The notes beneath the pieces are model-generated. The model ran no database searches. It was not told where the DNA came from and worked only from the letters and a program-made list of their open reading frames with translations. DNA of 51,056 nt from Porphyromonadaceae bacterium UBA7207. Lineage in GTDB: Bacteria; Bacteroidota; Bacteroidia; Bacteroidales; Muribaculaceae. The DNA lies in NCBI GenBank assembly GCA_002490635.1, contig DKUJ01000006.1:1-51056 (forward strand). Reading direction: 5' to 3'. Positions 33,547-42,557 of the stretch are shown piece by piece. Every line of letters starts with the position of its first letter. Within the stretch, counting starts at the first letter, position 1. Both the position numbers and the translations under genes were made by a program.

Positions 33547-34815
33547 ATGGAACTTAAACGAGTCGTAGTTACAGGCCTTGGCGCCATCACCCCCATCGGC
33601 AACGACGTGGCCACCACCTGGCAGAACGCCAAGGACGGTGTAAGCGGCGCTGGCCCTATCACCCATTTCGACGCCTCCCTGTTCAAGACACGCTTCGCCT
33701 GCGAGGTGAAGGACTTCAACGCCGAGGAGCACTTCGACCGTCGCAAAGCACGCCAGCTCGACCTCTATGCCCAATATGCCATGGTAGCGGCCCGCCAGGC
33801 CGTGGCCGACGCCGCTCTGGAAACCGAAGGCAATGGTCTTGACCGCAACCGCGTGGGTGTGATTGTTGCCGCCGGCATCGGTGGTCTTCACACTTTCGAG
33901 GAAGAAGCCGGATACTACGCCCTCAACGCCGACAAGGGCCCAAAATACAACCCGTTCTTCATTCCCAAGATGATTGCCGACATCGCTTCGGGTCACATCT
34001 CGATGGAATACGGCTACCACGGCCCCAACTACGGCGTGGTGTCGGCTTGTGCATCGAGCAACAACGCGATAATCGACGCCTTCAACCTGATTCGTCTTGG
34101 CAAAGCCGATGTGATTCTCACCGGCGGTGCCGAAGCTGCAATCTATCCCGCAGGCGTGGGCGGCTTCAACTCCATGCACGCCCTCTCCACCCGCAACGAC
34201 AGCCCCCAGACCGCATCCCGCCCCTTCAGCAAAAGCCGCGACGGCTTCGTGATGGGCGAAGGCTCGGCAGTGCTGGTGCTCGAAGAGCTTGAACACGCTC
34301 TCGCACGCGGTGCGAAAATCTATGCCGAAGTCGCCGGCGGCGGCCTCTCCGCCGACGCCCACCACCTCACTGCCACACACCCCGACGGCCTTGGCGCCAT
34401 CCTGGCCATGAGGAACGCGCTCGACGACGCCGGCATGCAGCCCGACGACATCGACTACATCAACGTACACGGCACATCCACCCCCGTAGGCGACATCTCC
34501 GAGGTGAAAGCCATAGTGGAGGTGTTCGGCGAAAACGCCCACAAACTCAACATATCCTCCACAAAGTCGATGACCGGACACCTTCTGGGTGCAACCGGCG
34601 CGCTGGAAGCAATCTTCAGCGTGAAGGCCGTGGAAGAGGACATCGTACCTCCCACAATCAACCACGACCCCGAAGACCGCGACGAGGAAATCGATTATTC
34701 CCTGAACTTCACTTTCGACAAGGCCCAGAAGCGCACAGTGCGCGCCGCGCTGTCCAATTCCTTCGGATTCGGCGGCCACAACGCCACCGTGATTGTGAAG
34801 AAATTCCAGAAATAA
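33547..34815 (+). CDS. fabF: 3-oxoacyl-ACP synthase II
   Basis: A 422-residue thiolase-fold condensing enzyme that elongates acyl-ACP with malonyl-ACP. The catalytic triad is complete: Cys168 (SACASSNN), His308 (NVHGTSTP) and His345 with Lys340 (KSMTGHLLGATG). Length is typical. It follows acpP, the standard partnership. It begins 61 bases after the terminator-like structure, and no strong separate promoter was recognised, so part of its transcription may come from acpP. Confidence 0.96.
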   Translation: MELKRVVVTGLGAITPIGNDVATTWQNAKDGVSGAGPITHFDASLFKTRFACEVKDFNAEEHFDRRKARQLDLYAQYAMVAARQAVADAALETEGNGLDRNRVGVIVAAGIGGLHTFEEEAGYYALNADKGPKYNPFFIPKMIADIASGHISMEYGYHGPNYGVVSACASSNNAIIDAFNLIRLGKADVILTGGAEAAIYPAGVGGFNSMHALSTRNDSPQTASRPFSKSRDGFVMGEGSAVLVLEELEHALARGAKIYAEVAGGGLSADAHHLTATHPDGLGAILAMRNALDDAGMQPDDIDYINVHGTSTPVGDISEVKAIVEVFGENAHKLNISSTKSMTGHLLGATGALEAIFSVKAVEEDIVPPTINHDPEDRDEEIDYSLNFTFDKAQKRTVRAALSNSFGFGGHNATVIVKKFQK

Positions 34816-34832
34816 GCAGAATCCCGATTCAA

Positions 34833-34881
34833 CGCAGCGGCCGCCGGCATTGTAGGCAACTACAGTCCAGCGGCCGCTGCG
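34833..34881 (+). other. Nested hairpin with GCAA tetraloop
   Basis: A 12-bp stem (34833-34844 with 34870-34881) encloses a second stem TGTAG/CTACA (34851-34855 with 34860-34864) capped by GCAA, a GNRA tetraloop. No T run follows, so it is not a typical intrinsic terminator. It lies between fabF and mtnN and could be a processing site, an mRNA stabiliser or a regulatory leader. Confidence 0.6.
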
Positions 34882-34909
34882 GCATCCACAACCACACACA
34901 ATCCGCAAA

Positions 34910-35587
34910 ATGAAAACAGCCATAATCGTTGCCATGGACAAGGAACTGCGCCTGCTGCTCCCGCTGCTCGCCGACATTTCCGAAGTGGCCATAGGCGATA
35001 CGACATACTATACCGGACTCCTCGGAGGACATCCTGTGACAGTATGCAAATGCGGCATAGGCAAAGTGAACGCCGCACTCGGCGCCGCGGCCCTCATCGA
35101 CATTTTCCATCCTGAGCTTGTGGTCAACACGGGCGTAGCAGGAGGAACCGGAATGGGAGAGCCGCCTCTGAAACCGCTCGACGTGCTTCTCGCCGACGCG
35201 GTGGCCTACCACGACGTATGGTGCGGCCCCGGCACTGCTCCCGGGCAGGCCGCAGGATTTCCCGAACGCTTCGAGTGCCCTCTTGGCGACAATGTGCGCC
35301 GGCAGCTCGGCGCCAGCGGCGGCCTGCTGGCCAGCGGCGACGTGTTCATCGACGGTACGGAAGCCCTCGCCCGCGTGCTTTCCGTTCAGCCGCAGGCCGT
35401 AGCCGTGGACATGGAGTCGGCAGCCGTGGCTCAGGTATGCTGTTCGAGAGGTGTGCCCTTCGTGTGCCTGCGCGTAATCAGCGACACTCCGGGCGACGAG
35501 GGCAACGCGGCCGCCTACGACAATTTCTGGGAAGATGCTCCGCGGCGCACCTTCGAGGCCGTTGACCGGCTGATGAAGCTCCTGTAA
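34910..35587 (+). CDS. mtnN: MTA/SAH nucleosidase
   Basis: A 225-residue enzyme that hydrolyses 5'-methylthioadenosine and S-adenosylhomocysteine, recycling by-products of SAM use. The catalytic residues known from E. coli MTAN are in place: Glu12 (AMDKELRLL), Glu169 (AVDMESAAVAQ) and Asp192 (VISDTPG). The middle HDVWCGPGTAPGQAAG block is family-typical. Futalosine hydrolase is a close relative, but these residues favour MTAN. An AlbA_2-domain gene follows after 4 bases, so the two are co-transcribed. Confidence 0.9.
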   Translation: MKTAIIVAMDKELRLLLPLLADISEVAIGDTTYYTGLLGGHPVTVCKCGIGKVNAALGAAALIDIFHPELVVNTGVAGGTGMGEPPLKPLDVLLADAVAYHDVWCGPGTAPGQAAGFPERFECPLGDNVRRQLGASGGLLASGDVFIDGTEALARVLSVQPQAVAVDMESAAVAQVCCSRGVPFVCLRVISDTPGDEGNAAAYDNFWEDAPRRTFEAVDRLMKLL

Positions 35588-35591
35588 CCCT

Positions 35592-36236
35592 ATGAAGGAT
35601 CTTCCTTGCCGCCCGGGCGCCCGACGTGTCCGTGCAATGGTGGCCGAAGGCGAACACCTCTGCCAGGACTTCAAATACGCTATCAGCGATCCCTGCAAGA
35701 TAGCCCGCTCGCTCAGCGCCTTTGCCAACCACGCCGGCGGACGCCTGCTGATAGGCGTGAAGGACAACGGCGACCTGGCAGGAGTCCGCAACGAGGAAGA
35801 CGTCTATATAGTGGAGCAGGCGGCGCAGGCATATTGCCGTCCGCCGTTGAGCGTCGATTTCCAGGCATACAGCATCGACGCATCCACCCGCATTATCGTG
35901 GCCACTGTGGAAGCATGCACGCCACCGGTCGAAGCGCGCGACGCCTCAGGACGCTGGCATCCTTACTATCGTGTCGCCGACGAAAACATAGCCGCACACC
36001 CCCTGCTGGCCGCAGCCTGGCGGCTGAGGACAAACAACGATGCCCTTATACTCTCCGACCGGCACACCCGCGCAATGGGCATCCTCGCCGAAGAAAACAG
36101 CGCCGACATCCGCGACCTTGCGCTGACACTCGGCACCGACAGCCGGATGGCGGCAGAAATCGTAACGGAACTCGTGGCCGCGGGAGCACTTTCTTTCCGC
36201 TACAGCGGAGGATGCTTCCGCATTGTCAAAAGCTGA
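35592..36236 (+). CDS. AlbA_2 (Schlafen-type) domain protein with C-terminal helix-turn-helix
   Basis: A 214-residue protein. Residues about 18-130 match the AlbA_2/Schlafen-like ATP-binding domain (EGEHLCQDFKYAIS, then FANHAGGRLLIGVKDNGDLAGV). A short C-terminal winged-helix-like region follows (SADIRDLALTLGTDSRMAAEIVTELVAAG), as in many AlbA_2 regulators. It sits 4 bases after mtnN. Some AlbA_2 proteins act in transcription control or RNA processing; the role here is unknown. It ends 12 bases before the convergent DUF1919 gene. Confidence 0.75.
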   Translation: MKDLPCRPGARRVRAMVAEGEHLCQDFKYAISDPCKIARSLSAFANHAGGRLLIGVKDNGDLAGVRNEEDVYIVEQAAQAYCRPPLSVDFQAYSIDASTRIIVATVEACTPPVEARDASGRWHPYYRVADENIAAHPLLAAAWRLRTNNDALILSDRHTRAMGILAEENSADIRDLALTLGTDSRMAAEIVTELVAAGALSFRYSGGCFRIVKS

Positions 36237-36248
36237 ACATCTACGCGG

Positions 36249-36887
36249 TCAACGCTCCGACTGCCTGATGGCATCGGCATGCCGCCCGAAATCATAGTGC
36301 AGGTCGGCGAGTTTCCAATAGCGTCCCAGCTGATCGTCTCCCGCGAACTCCGGTACAGCCACGACCGACCGCACACCTGGCAACGGAGCTGTGCTGAAAG
36401 CCACCTTGTGCGGGAAGGGGAGGGCGTCGAAGCGCCTGAGATGCCCGTCGGTGCATCCGTTGTTGCGGCTGAACTTCACTATACAGTTGTCCCAGTCGAG
36501 CCGCGACATGCGCCGCGTCCATTTATCCAGAGCCTCCTCGGCTGTGGCATAATGCAGGAAATGTATCTCTATGCCTCCCGGAAGGATTCCAAGCGGATAA
36601 GGAGGCAGGTCGGACAGCCGGCCGGCATAGACCGACTCCGCCGAAGAGGTCATCCGCGGCGGTGTTGCCAGCACTTCCGGATTTTCGAGCATAGCCAGAT
36701 AGTGGTCGGGCATTATGAACAGCCCCACAAAAGGCGAATTGAAAGGCAGACCATAGAAGCGGTACATGAAACTGCTCCAGCAGTCGTTGCTAACAATACT
36801 CACACTGCGGTTCTTCAGCCGGCGACGCCGGAGCGGCATCACCAGGCGGTACATCACCCGCCCTATCGCCTGTAGGAAAGCTTTCAT
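36249..36887 (-). CDS. DUF1919 family protein
   Basis: A 212-residue protein of the DUF1919 family, whose members appear near glycan-synthesis genes and are proposed to act on polysaccharides. The N-terminal core RLKNRSVSIVSNDCWSSFMY and the LPFNSPFVGLFIMPDHY block are typical. I place the start at 36887 (MKAFLQAIGR). The -7 element at 36899-36891 ends only 4 bases before this ATG, so the mRNA would be leaderless or translation starts at 36854 (MYRLVMPL). An in-frame ATG at 36974 is upstream of the promoter and is rejected. The gene stands alone. Confidence 0.75.
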   Translation of the reverse strand: MKAFLQAIGRVMYRLVMPLRRRRLKNRSVSIVSNDCWSSFMYRFYGLPFNSPFVGLFIMPDHYLAMLENPEVLATPPRMTSSAESVYAGRLSDLPPYPLGILPGGIEIHFLHYATAEEALDKWTRRMSRLDWDNCIVKFSRNNGCTDGHLRRFDALPFPHKVAFSTAPLPGVRSVVAVPEFAGDDQLGRYWKLADLHYDFGRHADAIRQSER

Positions 36888-36890
36888 GCC

Positions 36891-36899
36891 ACAAAGATA
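36891..36899 (-). promoter_or_regulatory. Promoter -7 element of the DUF1919 gene
   Basis: TATCTTTGT on the minus strand, ending 4 bases before the ATG at 36887. No clean -33 element. Confidence 0.55.
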
Positions 36900-37029
36900 G
36901 CAATACATTCCAACACTCCGGACATCCAGTTCCGGGACACCTCGGCCAGCTTCCCTCTCAGGGATGTCCGCCAAGGCGCATAACGTGGTAAATAATGCTA
37001 AGAGTGTGCCGGATACGAAAAAATTTGAT

Positions 37030-37038
37030 TAAATTTGC
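37030..37038 (+). promoter_or_regulatory. Promoter -7 element of eno
   Basis: TAAATTTGC, 51 bases before the ATG at 37089. Confidence 0.65.
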
Positions 37039-37088
37039 CGCCGCAAAACGTACAACACATATACCAAGGTATAAAACCATATCAAGCA

Positions 37089-38381
37089 ATGAAAATCGAA
37101 AAAATCATCGGTCGTGAGGTCCTCGACTCCCGTGGCAACCCCACCGTAGAAGTAGACGTAGTACTGGAATCCGGCGCTTTCGGCCGTGCCAGCGTGCCCT
37201 CCGGCGCATCCACCGGCGTCAACGAAGCCCTCGAGCTCCGCGACAACGAAAAAAACCGCTACATGGGCAAAGGCGTGCTCAAGGCTGTAGCCAACGTCAA
37301 CGGCCCCATCGCCTCCGCACTTGTGGGCATGAGCGCCCTCGACCAGATTGCCATCGATGAAGCAATGCTCGCCCTCGACGGCACCGACACCAAGAGCAAT
37401 CTTGGCGCCAACGCCATCCTCGGCGTATCCCTGGCCGTAGCTAAAGCTGCCGCCAACTACCTCGACCTGCCCCTCTACAAATACATCGGCGGCTGCAACA
37501 CCTACGTGCTGCCCGTGCCCATGATGAACATCATCAACGGCGGCGCACACTCCGATGCTCCCATCTGCTTCCAGGAATTCATGATCCGCCCCATCGGCGC
37601 AACCTCTTTCCACGAAGGCATCCGCATGGGCACCGAAGTGTTCCACAACCTCAAGAGCGTGCTCAAAGCCCGTGGCCTGAGCACCGCCGTAGGCGACGAA
37701 GGCGGTTTTGCTCCCACACTCGACGGCACTGAAGACGCCCTCAACGTAATCATCCAGGCCATCGAGAAAGCAGGCTACGTTCCCGGACGCGACATCACCA
37801 TCGGTCTCGACTGCGCATCCTCCGAATTCTTCAAAGACGGCGTTTACGACTACACCTGGAAACAGGGCGCCGACGCTCCCAAGCTCAGCAGCAAGGAACA
37901 GGCCGAATTCCTCAAGAAACTCATCGACGAATTCCCCATCGACTCCATCGAAGACGGTATGGCCGAAGGCGACTGGGAAGGCTGGAAAATCCTTACCGAC
38001 CTTATCGGCGACCGCTGCCAGCTCGTTGGCGACGACCTCTTCGTAACCAACGTCAAATACCTCGAAAAAGGCATCGAGCTCGGCTGCGCCAACTCCATCC
38101 TTGTCAAGGTCAACCAGATCGGCTCGCTCACCGAAACACTACGCGCCGTAGAACTCGCTCAGCGCAACGGCTACACCGCAGTGATCTCGCACCGCTCCGG
38201 CGAAACCGAAGACGCCACCATCGCCGACATCGCCGTTGCCACCAACGCCGGACAGATCAAAACCGGCTCGGCTTCACGTTCCGACCGCATGGCCAAGTAC
38301 AACCAGCTGCTCCGCATCGAAGAACAGCTCGGCGCTGCCGCAGTATACGGCTATGGCCGCAAAAGCCGCCGCTCCGAATAA
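37089..38381 (+). CDS. eno: Enolase
   Basis: A 430-residue glycolytic enzyme that converts 2-phosphoglycerate to phosphoenolpyruvate; also a common surface and RNA-degradosome protein elsewhere. Signatures: EVLDSRGNPTVEVDV at the start, PSGASTG, the metal-binding and catalytic region IEDGMAEGDWEGW with DDLFVTN, and the enolase signature ILVKVNQIGSLTET followed by SHRSGETED. Full length. It has its own promoter at 37030 and a strong terminator at 38409. Confidence 0.97.
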   Translation: MKIEKIIGREVLDSRGNPTVEVDVVLESGAFGRASVPSGASTGVNEALELRDNEKNRYMGKGVLKAVANVNGPIASALVGMSALDQIAIDEAMLALDGTDTKSNLGANAILGVSLAVAKAAANYLDLPLYKYIGGCNTYVLPVPMMNIINGGAHSDAPICFQEFMIRPIGATSFHEGIRMGTEVFHNLKSVLKARGLSTAVGDEGGFAPTLDGTEDALNVIIQAIEKAGYVPGRDITIGLDCASSEFFKDGVYDYTWKQGADAPKLSSKEQAEFLKKLIDEFPIDSIEDGMAEGDWEGWKILTDLIGDRCQLVGDDLFVTNVKYLEKGIELGCANSILVKVNQIGSLTETLRAVELAQRNGYTAVISHRSGETEDATIADIAVATNAGQIKTGSASRSDRMAKYNQLLRIEEQLGAAAVYGYGRKSRRSE

Positions 38382-38408
38382 TCTTCGGAAACCGACATAG
38401 AGCCACCA

Positions 38409-38451
38409 CAGAGGGAAGCTGCCGCACAGGCGACTTCCCTCTGCCTTTTTT
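38409..38451 (+). terminator. Intrinsic terminator of eno
   Basis: A 10-bp stem (38409-38418 with 38434-38443, arm CAGAGGGAAG), then CC and a run of six T. It lies 28 bases past the eno stop. Confidence 0.9.
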
Positions 38452-38507
38452 GAGGCCTGGAAAGATTGCAGGATTTTTTATCCGCGGATAATTCCGACGG
38501 AAATTCG

Positions 38508-38516
38508 TATATTTGC
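38508..38516 (+). promoter_or_regulatory. Promoter -7 element of the parE-xseB operon
   Basis: TATATTTGC, 36 bases before the ATG at 38553. It places transcription start after an in-frame ATG at 38466 and so decides the parE start. Confidence 0.65.
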
Positions 38517-38552
38517 AAGAACGGCATCGCACACGCAGCCACACAAGCGACA

Positions 38553-40505
38553 ATGGAACTTAACTTCGACATAGAAAACACCGAACCCGAAAACGATGCG
38601 CCCTCGGCAAGCTACACCGAGGACGACATAACAACCCTCGACTGGCGCCAGCACATCCGCCTCCGCCCGGGCATGTACATAGGCAAACTCGGCGACGGCA
38701 CGTCCGCCGACGATGGCATTTATGTGCTGCTGAAAGAAGTGCTGGACAACTCCATCGATGAATTCATGATGGGCTTCGGCAAAAAGATAGAAGTCAGGGT
38801 CGACACTGTCAGTGCCGGAGGGTCGGTATCCGTGACCGACTACGGCCGCGGCATACCCCTCGGCAAAGTGGTGGATGTGGCATCGAAAATCAACACCGGC
38901 GGCAAGTACGACTCCAAAGCGTTCCAGAAGTCGGTTGGCCTCAACGGCGTGGGCATAAAAGCCGTTAACGCCCTGAGCACCTCGTTCACCGTTGAAAGCT
39001 GCCGCGACGGACAGTGCAAACGCGTGGTTTTCCATCGTGGCGAACTTGTCGAGGATAGTTCCGTGGAACCGACAGAACGCCCCAACGGCACTTCGGTGAC
39101 ATTTACACCCGACAGTGAGATATTCCGCGACTTCGCCTACCGCGAGGAATATGTGGTGCAGCTGCTGAAGAACTACACGTTCCTCAATACCGGTCTGTCG
39201 ATAGTCTTCAACGGAAAACGGATGAGTTCGCGCAACGGCCTGGTGGATCTGCTTGCCGAAAGCATGAGCGCCGAGCCGCTATACCCGGTAATCCACCTCA
39301 AGGGCGACGACATCGAAGTGGCCATAACACATGCCAACCAGTACGGCGAGGAATTCTATTCCTTTGTCAACGGCCAGCACACCACCCAGGGAGGTACGCA
39401 CCTGAGCGCCTTCAAGGAAGCGGTGACACGCACTGTGAAGGACTTCTACAACCGCTCGTTCGAACCGTCCGATATCCGCAACGGCATGGTGGCAGCAGTG
39501 GCCATAAGAGTGCAGGAGCCGGTGTTCGAAAGCCAGACGAAAACCCGCCTCGGCAGCAGGGAGATGGGACCGGATGGCCCGACAGTGGCAAAATTCGTGG
39601 GAGATTTCCTGAAAAAGGAGCTCGACAACTACCTGCACCGCGACCGCGACACCGCGGAAATAGTCCTACGTAAAATCCAGGAAAGCGAGCGCGACCGAAA
39701 AGCGATTGCCGTCGTGGCCAAGAAATCAAGGGAAACGGCAAAGAAGGTCAGCCTGTACAACCGCAAACTCAACGACTGCCGCGTGCATCTGAGCGACAGC
39801 CGCGGAAACGAGGAAAAGAAACTGGCATCAAGCATATTCATCACCGAGGGCGACTCCGCCGGAGGCACCATCGAGAAAGTACGCGACGTCGAAACCCAGG
39901 CCGTGTTCAAGCTGCGCGGCAAGCCCCTGAACACCTATGGCGCCTCAAAAAGGGAACTGTATGCCAACGAGGAGTTCTCGCTGCTGCAGGCCGCACTGAA
40001 CATCGAGGAAAGTATCGACAACCTGCGCTACAACAAAGTGATAATAGCCACCGACGCCGATGTCGACGGCATGCACATCCGCCTGCTCATGCTCACTTTC
40101 TTCCTGCAGTATTTTCCCGACCTTGTCAAGAAGGGCCATGTCTATGTGCTGCAGACCCCGCTGTTCCGTGTCCGCAACGGCCGTACCGCCCGCAATACAC
40201 GTAGCGCGCGGCAGACGCCTCCCGACACCGTGTACTGCTACTCCGACACCGAACGCCTGGAAGCCATACACCGCTTCGGAGCCGATGCGGAGATAACGCG
40301 CTTCAAAGGCCTCGGCGAGATATCGCCCGACGAATTCCGCCATTTCATAGGCCCCGACATGCGTGCCGACCGCGTGAGCCTGCGCAAGGACGACGGTATG
40401 GCCGAAGTGCTCGAATTCTACATGGGCAAAAACACGCCGGAACGCCAGAACTTCATTATCGAGAATCTTGTTATCGAAGATGACACCGACATCGACCGCG
40501 ACTGA
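38553..40505 (+). CDS. parE: DNA topoisomerase IV subunit B
   Basis: A 650-residue GHKL ATPase subunit of a type IIA topoisomerase. Present are the ATP-binding residues around EVLDNSIDE and YGRGIPLG, QKSVGLNGVGIKAVNALS, the TOPRIM motif EGDSAGG and TDADVDGMHIR. The size and short C-terminus fit ParE better than GyrB. ParE works with ParC (outside the window) to separate linked chromosomes. The next gene starts 26 bases before its stop. It leads a six-gene set in which every junction overlaps. Confidence 0.92.
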   Translation: MELNFDIENTEPENDAPSASYTEDDITTLDWRQHIRLRPGMYIGKLGDGTSADDGIYVLLKEVLDNSIDEFMMGFGKKIEVRVDTVSAGGSVSVTDYGRGIPLGKVVDVASKINTGGKYDSKAFQKSVGLNGVGIKAVNALSTSFTVESCRDGQCKRVVFHRGELVEDSSVEPTERPNGTSVTFTPDSEIFRDFAYREEYVVQLLKNYTFLNTGLSIVFNGKRMSSRNGLVDLLAESMSAEPLYPVIHLKGDDIEVAITHANQYGEEFYSFVNGQHTTQGGTHLSAFKEAVTRTVKDFYNRSFEPSDIRNGMVAAVAIRVQEPVFESQTKTRLGSREMGPDGPTVAKFVGDFLKKELDNYLHRDRDTAEIVLRKIQESERDRKAIAVVAKKSRETAKKVSLYNRKLNDCRVHLSDSRGNEEKKLASSIFITEGDSAGGTIEKVRDVETQAVFKLRGKPLNTYGASKRELYANEEFSLLQAALNIEESIDNLRYNKVIIATDADVDGMHIRLLMLTFFLQYFPDLVKKGHVYVLQTPLFRVRNGRTARNTRSARQTPPDTVYCYSDTERLEAIHRFGADAEITRFKGLGEISPDEFRHFIGPDMRADRVSLRKDDGMAEVLEFYMGKNTPERQNFIIENLVIEDDTDIDRD

Positions 40506-40962
40506 ACGTACTGCCGTATTCGCCGGCTCGTTCCGGCCATTCACCGCCGGCCACGCCGACATCGTGGAACGGGCTCTGGCGCTTTTCGACCGCGTGATAG
40601 TGGCCATTGGAGTCAACATAGCCAAGGAAGGCGCCGCCCGGGAAGCCGAAGCGACAGCCGCCACGATTGCCGGACTGTATGCTGCCTGCCCGGCGGTCTC
40701 AGTGGAAATATACTCCGGACTCACCGCCGATTTCGCCCGCTCGCGCGGAGCTTGCGCTTTGGTGCGCGGCGTACGCTCGGTGCGCGACTTCGACTATGAA
40801 CGCGACATGGCCGACCTCAACCGCCGTATCAGCGGCATCGAGACAGTGCTCATGACCAGCCGTCCCGAACTGTCGGCGGTATCTTCGTCGGCAGTACGCG
40901 AACTGCAGGCCTTCGGTGCCGATATAAGCTCTTTCCTCCCAAAACCATACAAACCGGAATGA
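40480..40962 (+). CDS. coaD: Phosphopantetheine adenylyltransferase
   Basis: A 160-residue nucleotidyltransferase that makes dephospho-CoA from phosphopantetheine and ATP, the next-to-last step to CoA. The (T/H)xGH motif appears as GSFRPFTAGH and the C-terminal ISSxxVRE-type motif as VSSSAVRE. Oddly, the usual Asp of GTFDP is Arg here (codon CGG at about 40534). I use the ATG at 40480; a TTG at 40468 is possible. The start lies inside parE and the stop overlaps the S41 protease ATG (40959). Confidence 0.9.
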   Translation: MTPTSTATERTAVFAGSFRPFTAGHADIVERALALFDRVIVAIGVNIAKEGAAREAEATAATIAGLYAACPAVSVEIYSGLTADFARSRGACALVRGVRSVRDFDYERDMADLNRRISGIETVLMTSRPELSAVSSSAVRELQAFGADISSFLPKPYKPE

Positions 40963-42557
40963 AAAGATTTACAATAGCAATAATAGCGGCATTGGCCCTT
41001 GCATCGACTGTCTGCGCACAAAACGCGGACGACAAACTGCGCCGCGCCGAGGCGATAATACAGAACTACTATGTCGATAATGTGGACTCCGACACCCTCG
41101 CCACCGAGGCCATACGCGCCATGCTCCGCACCCTCGACCCGCATTCGGCCTACACCACACCTGCCGAAACCGCCGAGTTCACCCAGCCTCTCGACGGAAA
41201 ATTCAGCGGCATAGGCATCCAGTTCAACATGCTCGACGACACCGTATATGTGATTCAGCCCACAGCGGGAGGACCCTCGGAGCGTGTGGGCATCCTGCCC
41301 GGCGACCGCATCGTGGCCGCCAACGACACTGTAATAGCCGGTCGCAAGCTCACCAACCGCAAGGTAATGGGCTATCTGCGCGGTCCCAAAGGCACGGAAG
41401 TGAGCCTTAAGGTAAAACGCGGCGACGAATTCATCGACTTCGACGTGGTACGCGACGACATTCCCATTTTCAGCGTCGACGAGGTTTTCATGGCCGACCC
41501 AACCACAGGCTACATACGCATAACCCGCTTCGCCGAGGAAACGGCGCAGGAAGTGGCCGATGCCCTGGAAAAACTTTCGGCCTCGGGAATGAAACAGCTT
41601 GTAATCGACCTCAGCGACAACGGCGGAGGCTATCTCGACGCAGCAGTAGAGCTGGCATCACTCTTCCTGCCTGCCCGCACCCTGGTGGTGAGCACCAACG
41701 GGCGAGCGATACCTCCTTACAAGTACCGTACCCGCATTGCCGGGCCATATCAGAAGCTGCCACTGGTGATTATCGCCAACCAATACTCCGCTTCCGCCGC
41801 GGAGATTTTCACCGGCGCCATGCAGGACTGGGACCGCGGTCTGGTGGTAGGCCGCCGCACCTTCGGCAAAGGCCTTGTCCAGCGTCCGTTCCCCTTCCCC
41901 GACGGCTCCATGATGCGGCTCACCGTTTCCCGTTACTACACTCCCAGCGGCCGCTGCATACAGAAGCACTACGAGAAAGGCCACTCCGAAGACTACCAGC
42001 GCGAGGTCTTCCTGCGCCTGAGCGCCGGCGAGCTGTGGGACGCCGACAGCATAGCACGCCCCGACTCGCTGCTCTTCCACACCCGCAACAACGAACGCCC
42101 CGTCTACGGAGGAGGAGGCATAATCCCCGACGTGTTCGTGCCCGCCGATACCTCCTACTATTCCACCTACTACCGCGACATCGTGGCCAAAGGCGTGCTC
42201 AACCGCACGGTCATAGACTATGTGGATGCCAACCGCGCCTCGCTGCTTCAATCCTACCCCACTCCCGACAGCTTCCATAGCGGATTCTCCGTAGGCGAGC
42301 CTCTGGAACAGGCTCTGATCGATGCCGCATCTGCCAAGGAAATAGAGTTCAACAGCGAGCAATGGGACCGCTCGCGCCCGCTGGTAAACGCCATTCTTAA
42401 AGGACTGGTAGCCCGCGACCTCTACGAAAACGGCTCCTATTACCGCTCGGTGGCACCGTTGAACCGCGACTACCGCGCCGCAATCGACCTTATCAACAAC
42501 CGCAGCCGCTACAACTCCCTGCTGCAGGGCGACGGCGAACCTTCGCAAGACCAATGA
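40959..42557 (+). CDS. S41 carboxy-terminal processing protease
   Basis: A 532-residue exported protease of the CtpA/Prc family. Signal peptide at about 1-21 (IAIIAALALASTVCAQ). An N-terminal helical region and a PDZ domain (FSGIGIQFNM...PSERVGILPGDRIV) precede the catalytic core, with Ser279 (YSASAAE) and Lys304 (FGKGLVQ), 25 residues apart as in E. coli Prc. A long C-terminal extension follows. Such proteases trim periplasmic or outer-membrane proteins. It overlaps coaD at the front and DUF3256 at the end by 4 bases each. Confidence 0.93.
   Translation: MKRFTIAIIAALALASTVCAQNADDKLRRAEAIIQNYYVDNVDSDTLATEAIRAMLRTLDPHSAYTTPAETAEFTQPLDGKFSGIGIQFNMLDDTVYVIQPTAGGPSERVGILPGDRIVAANDTVIAGRKLTNRKVMGYLRGPKGTEVSLKVKRGDEFIDFDVVRDDIPIFSVDEVFMADPTTGYIRITRFAEETAQEVADALEKLSASGMKQLVIDLSDNGGGYLDAAVELASLFLPARTLVVSTNGRAIPPYKYRTRIAGPYQKLPLVIIANQYSASAAEIFTGAMQDWDRGLVVGRRTFGKGLVQRPFPFPDGSMMRLTVSRYYTPSGRCIQKHYEKGHSEDYQREVFLRLSAGELWDADSIARPDSLLFHTRNNERPVYGGGGIIPDVFVPADTSYYSTYYRDIVAKGVLNRTVIDYVDANRASLLQSYPTPDSFHSGFSVGEPLEQALIDAASAKEIEFNSEQWDRSRPLVNAILKGLVARDLYENGSYYRSVAPLNRDYRAAIDLINNRSRYNSLLQGDGEPSQDQ

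Noticed and set aside
33463..34992. 509-codon frame antisense to fabF
   Set aside because: Shadow of fabF; no domain and no promoter.
34910..35587. Futalosine hydrolase (mqnB) as the identity of the nucleosidase
   Set aside because: The three MTAN catalytic positions and the HDVWCGPG block fit MTA/SAH nucleosidase better; no menaquinone genes are adjacent.
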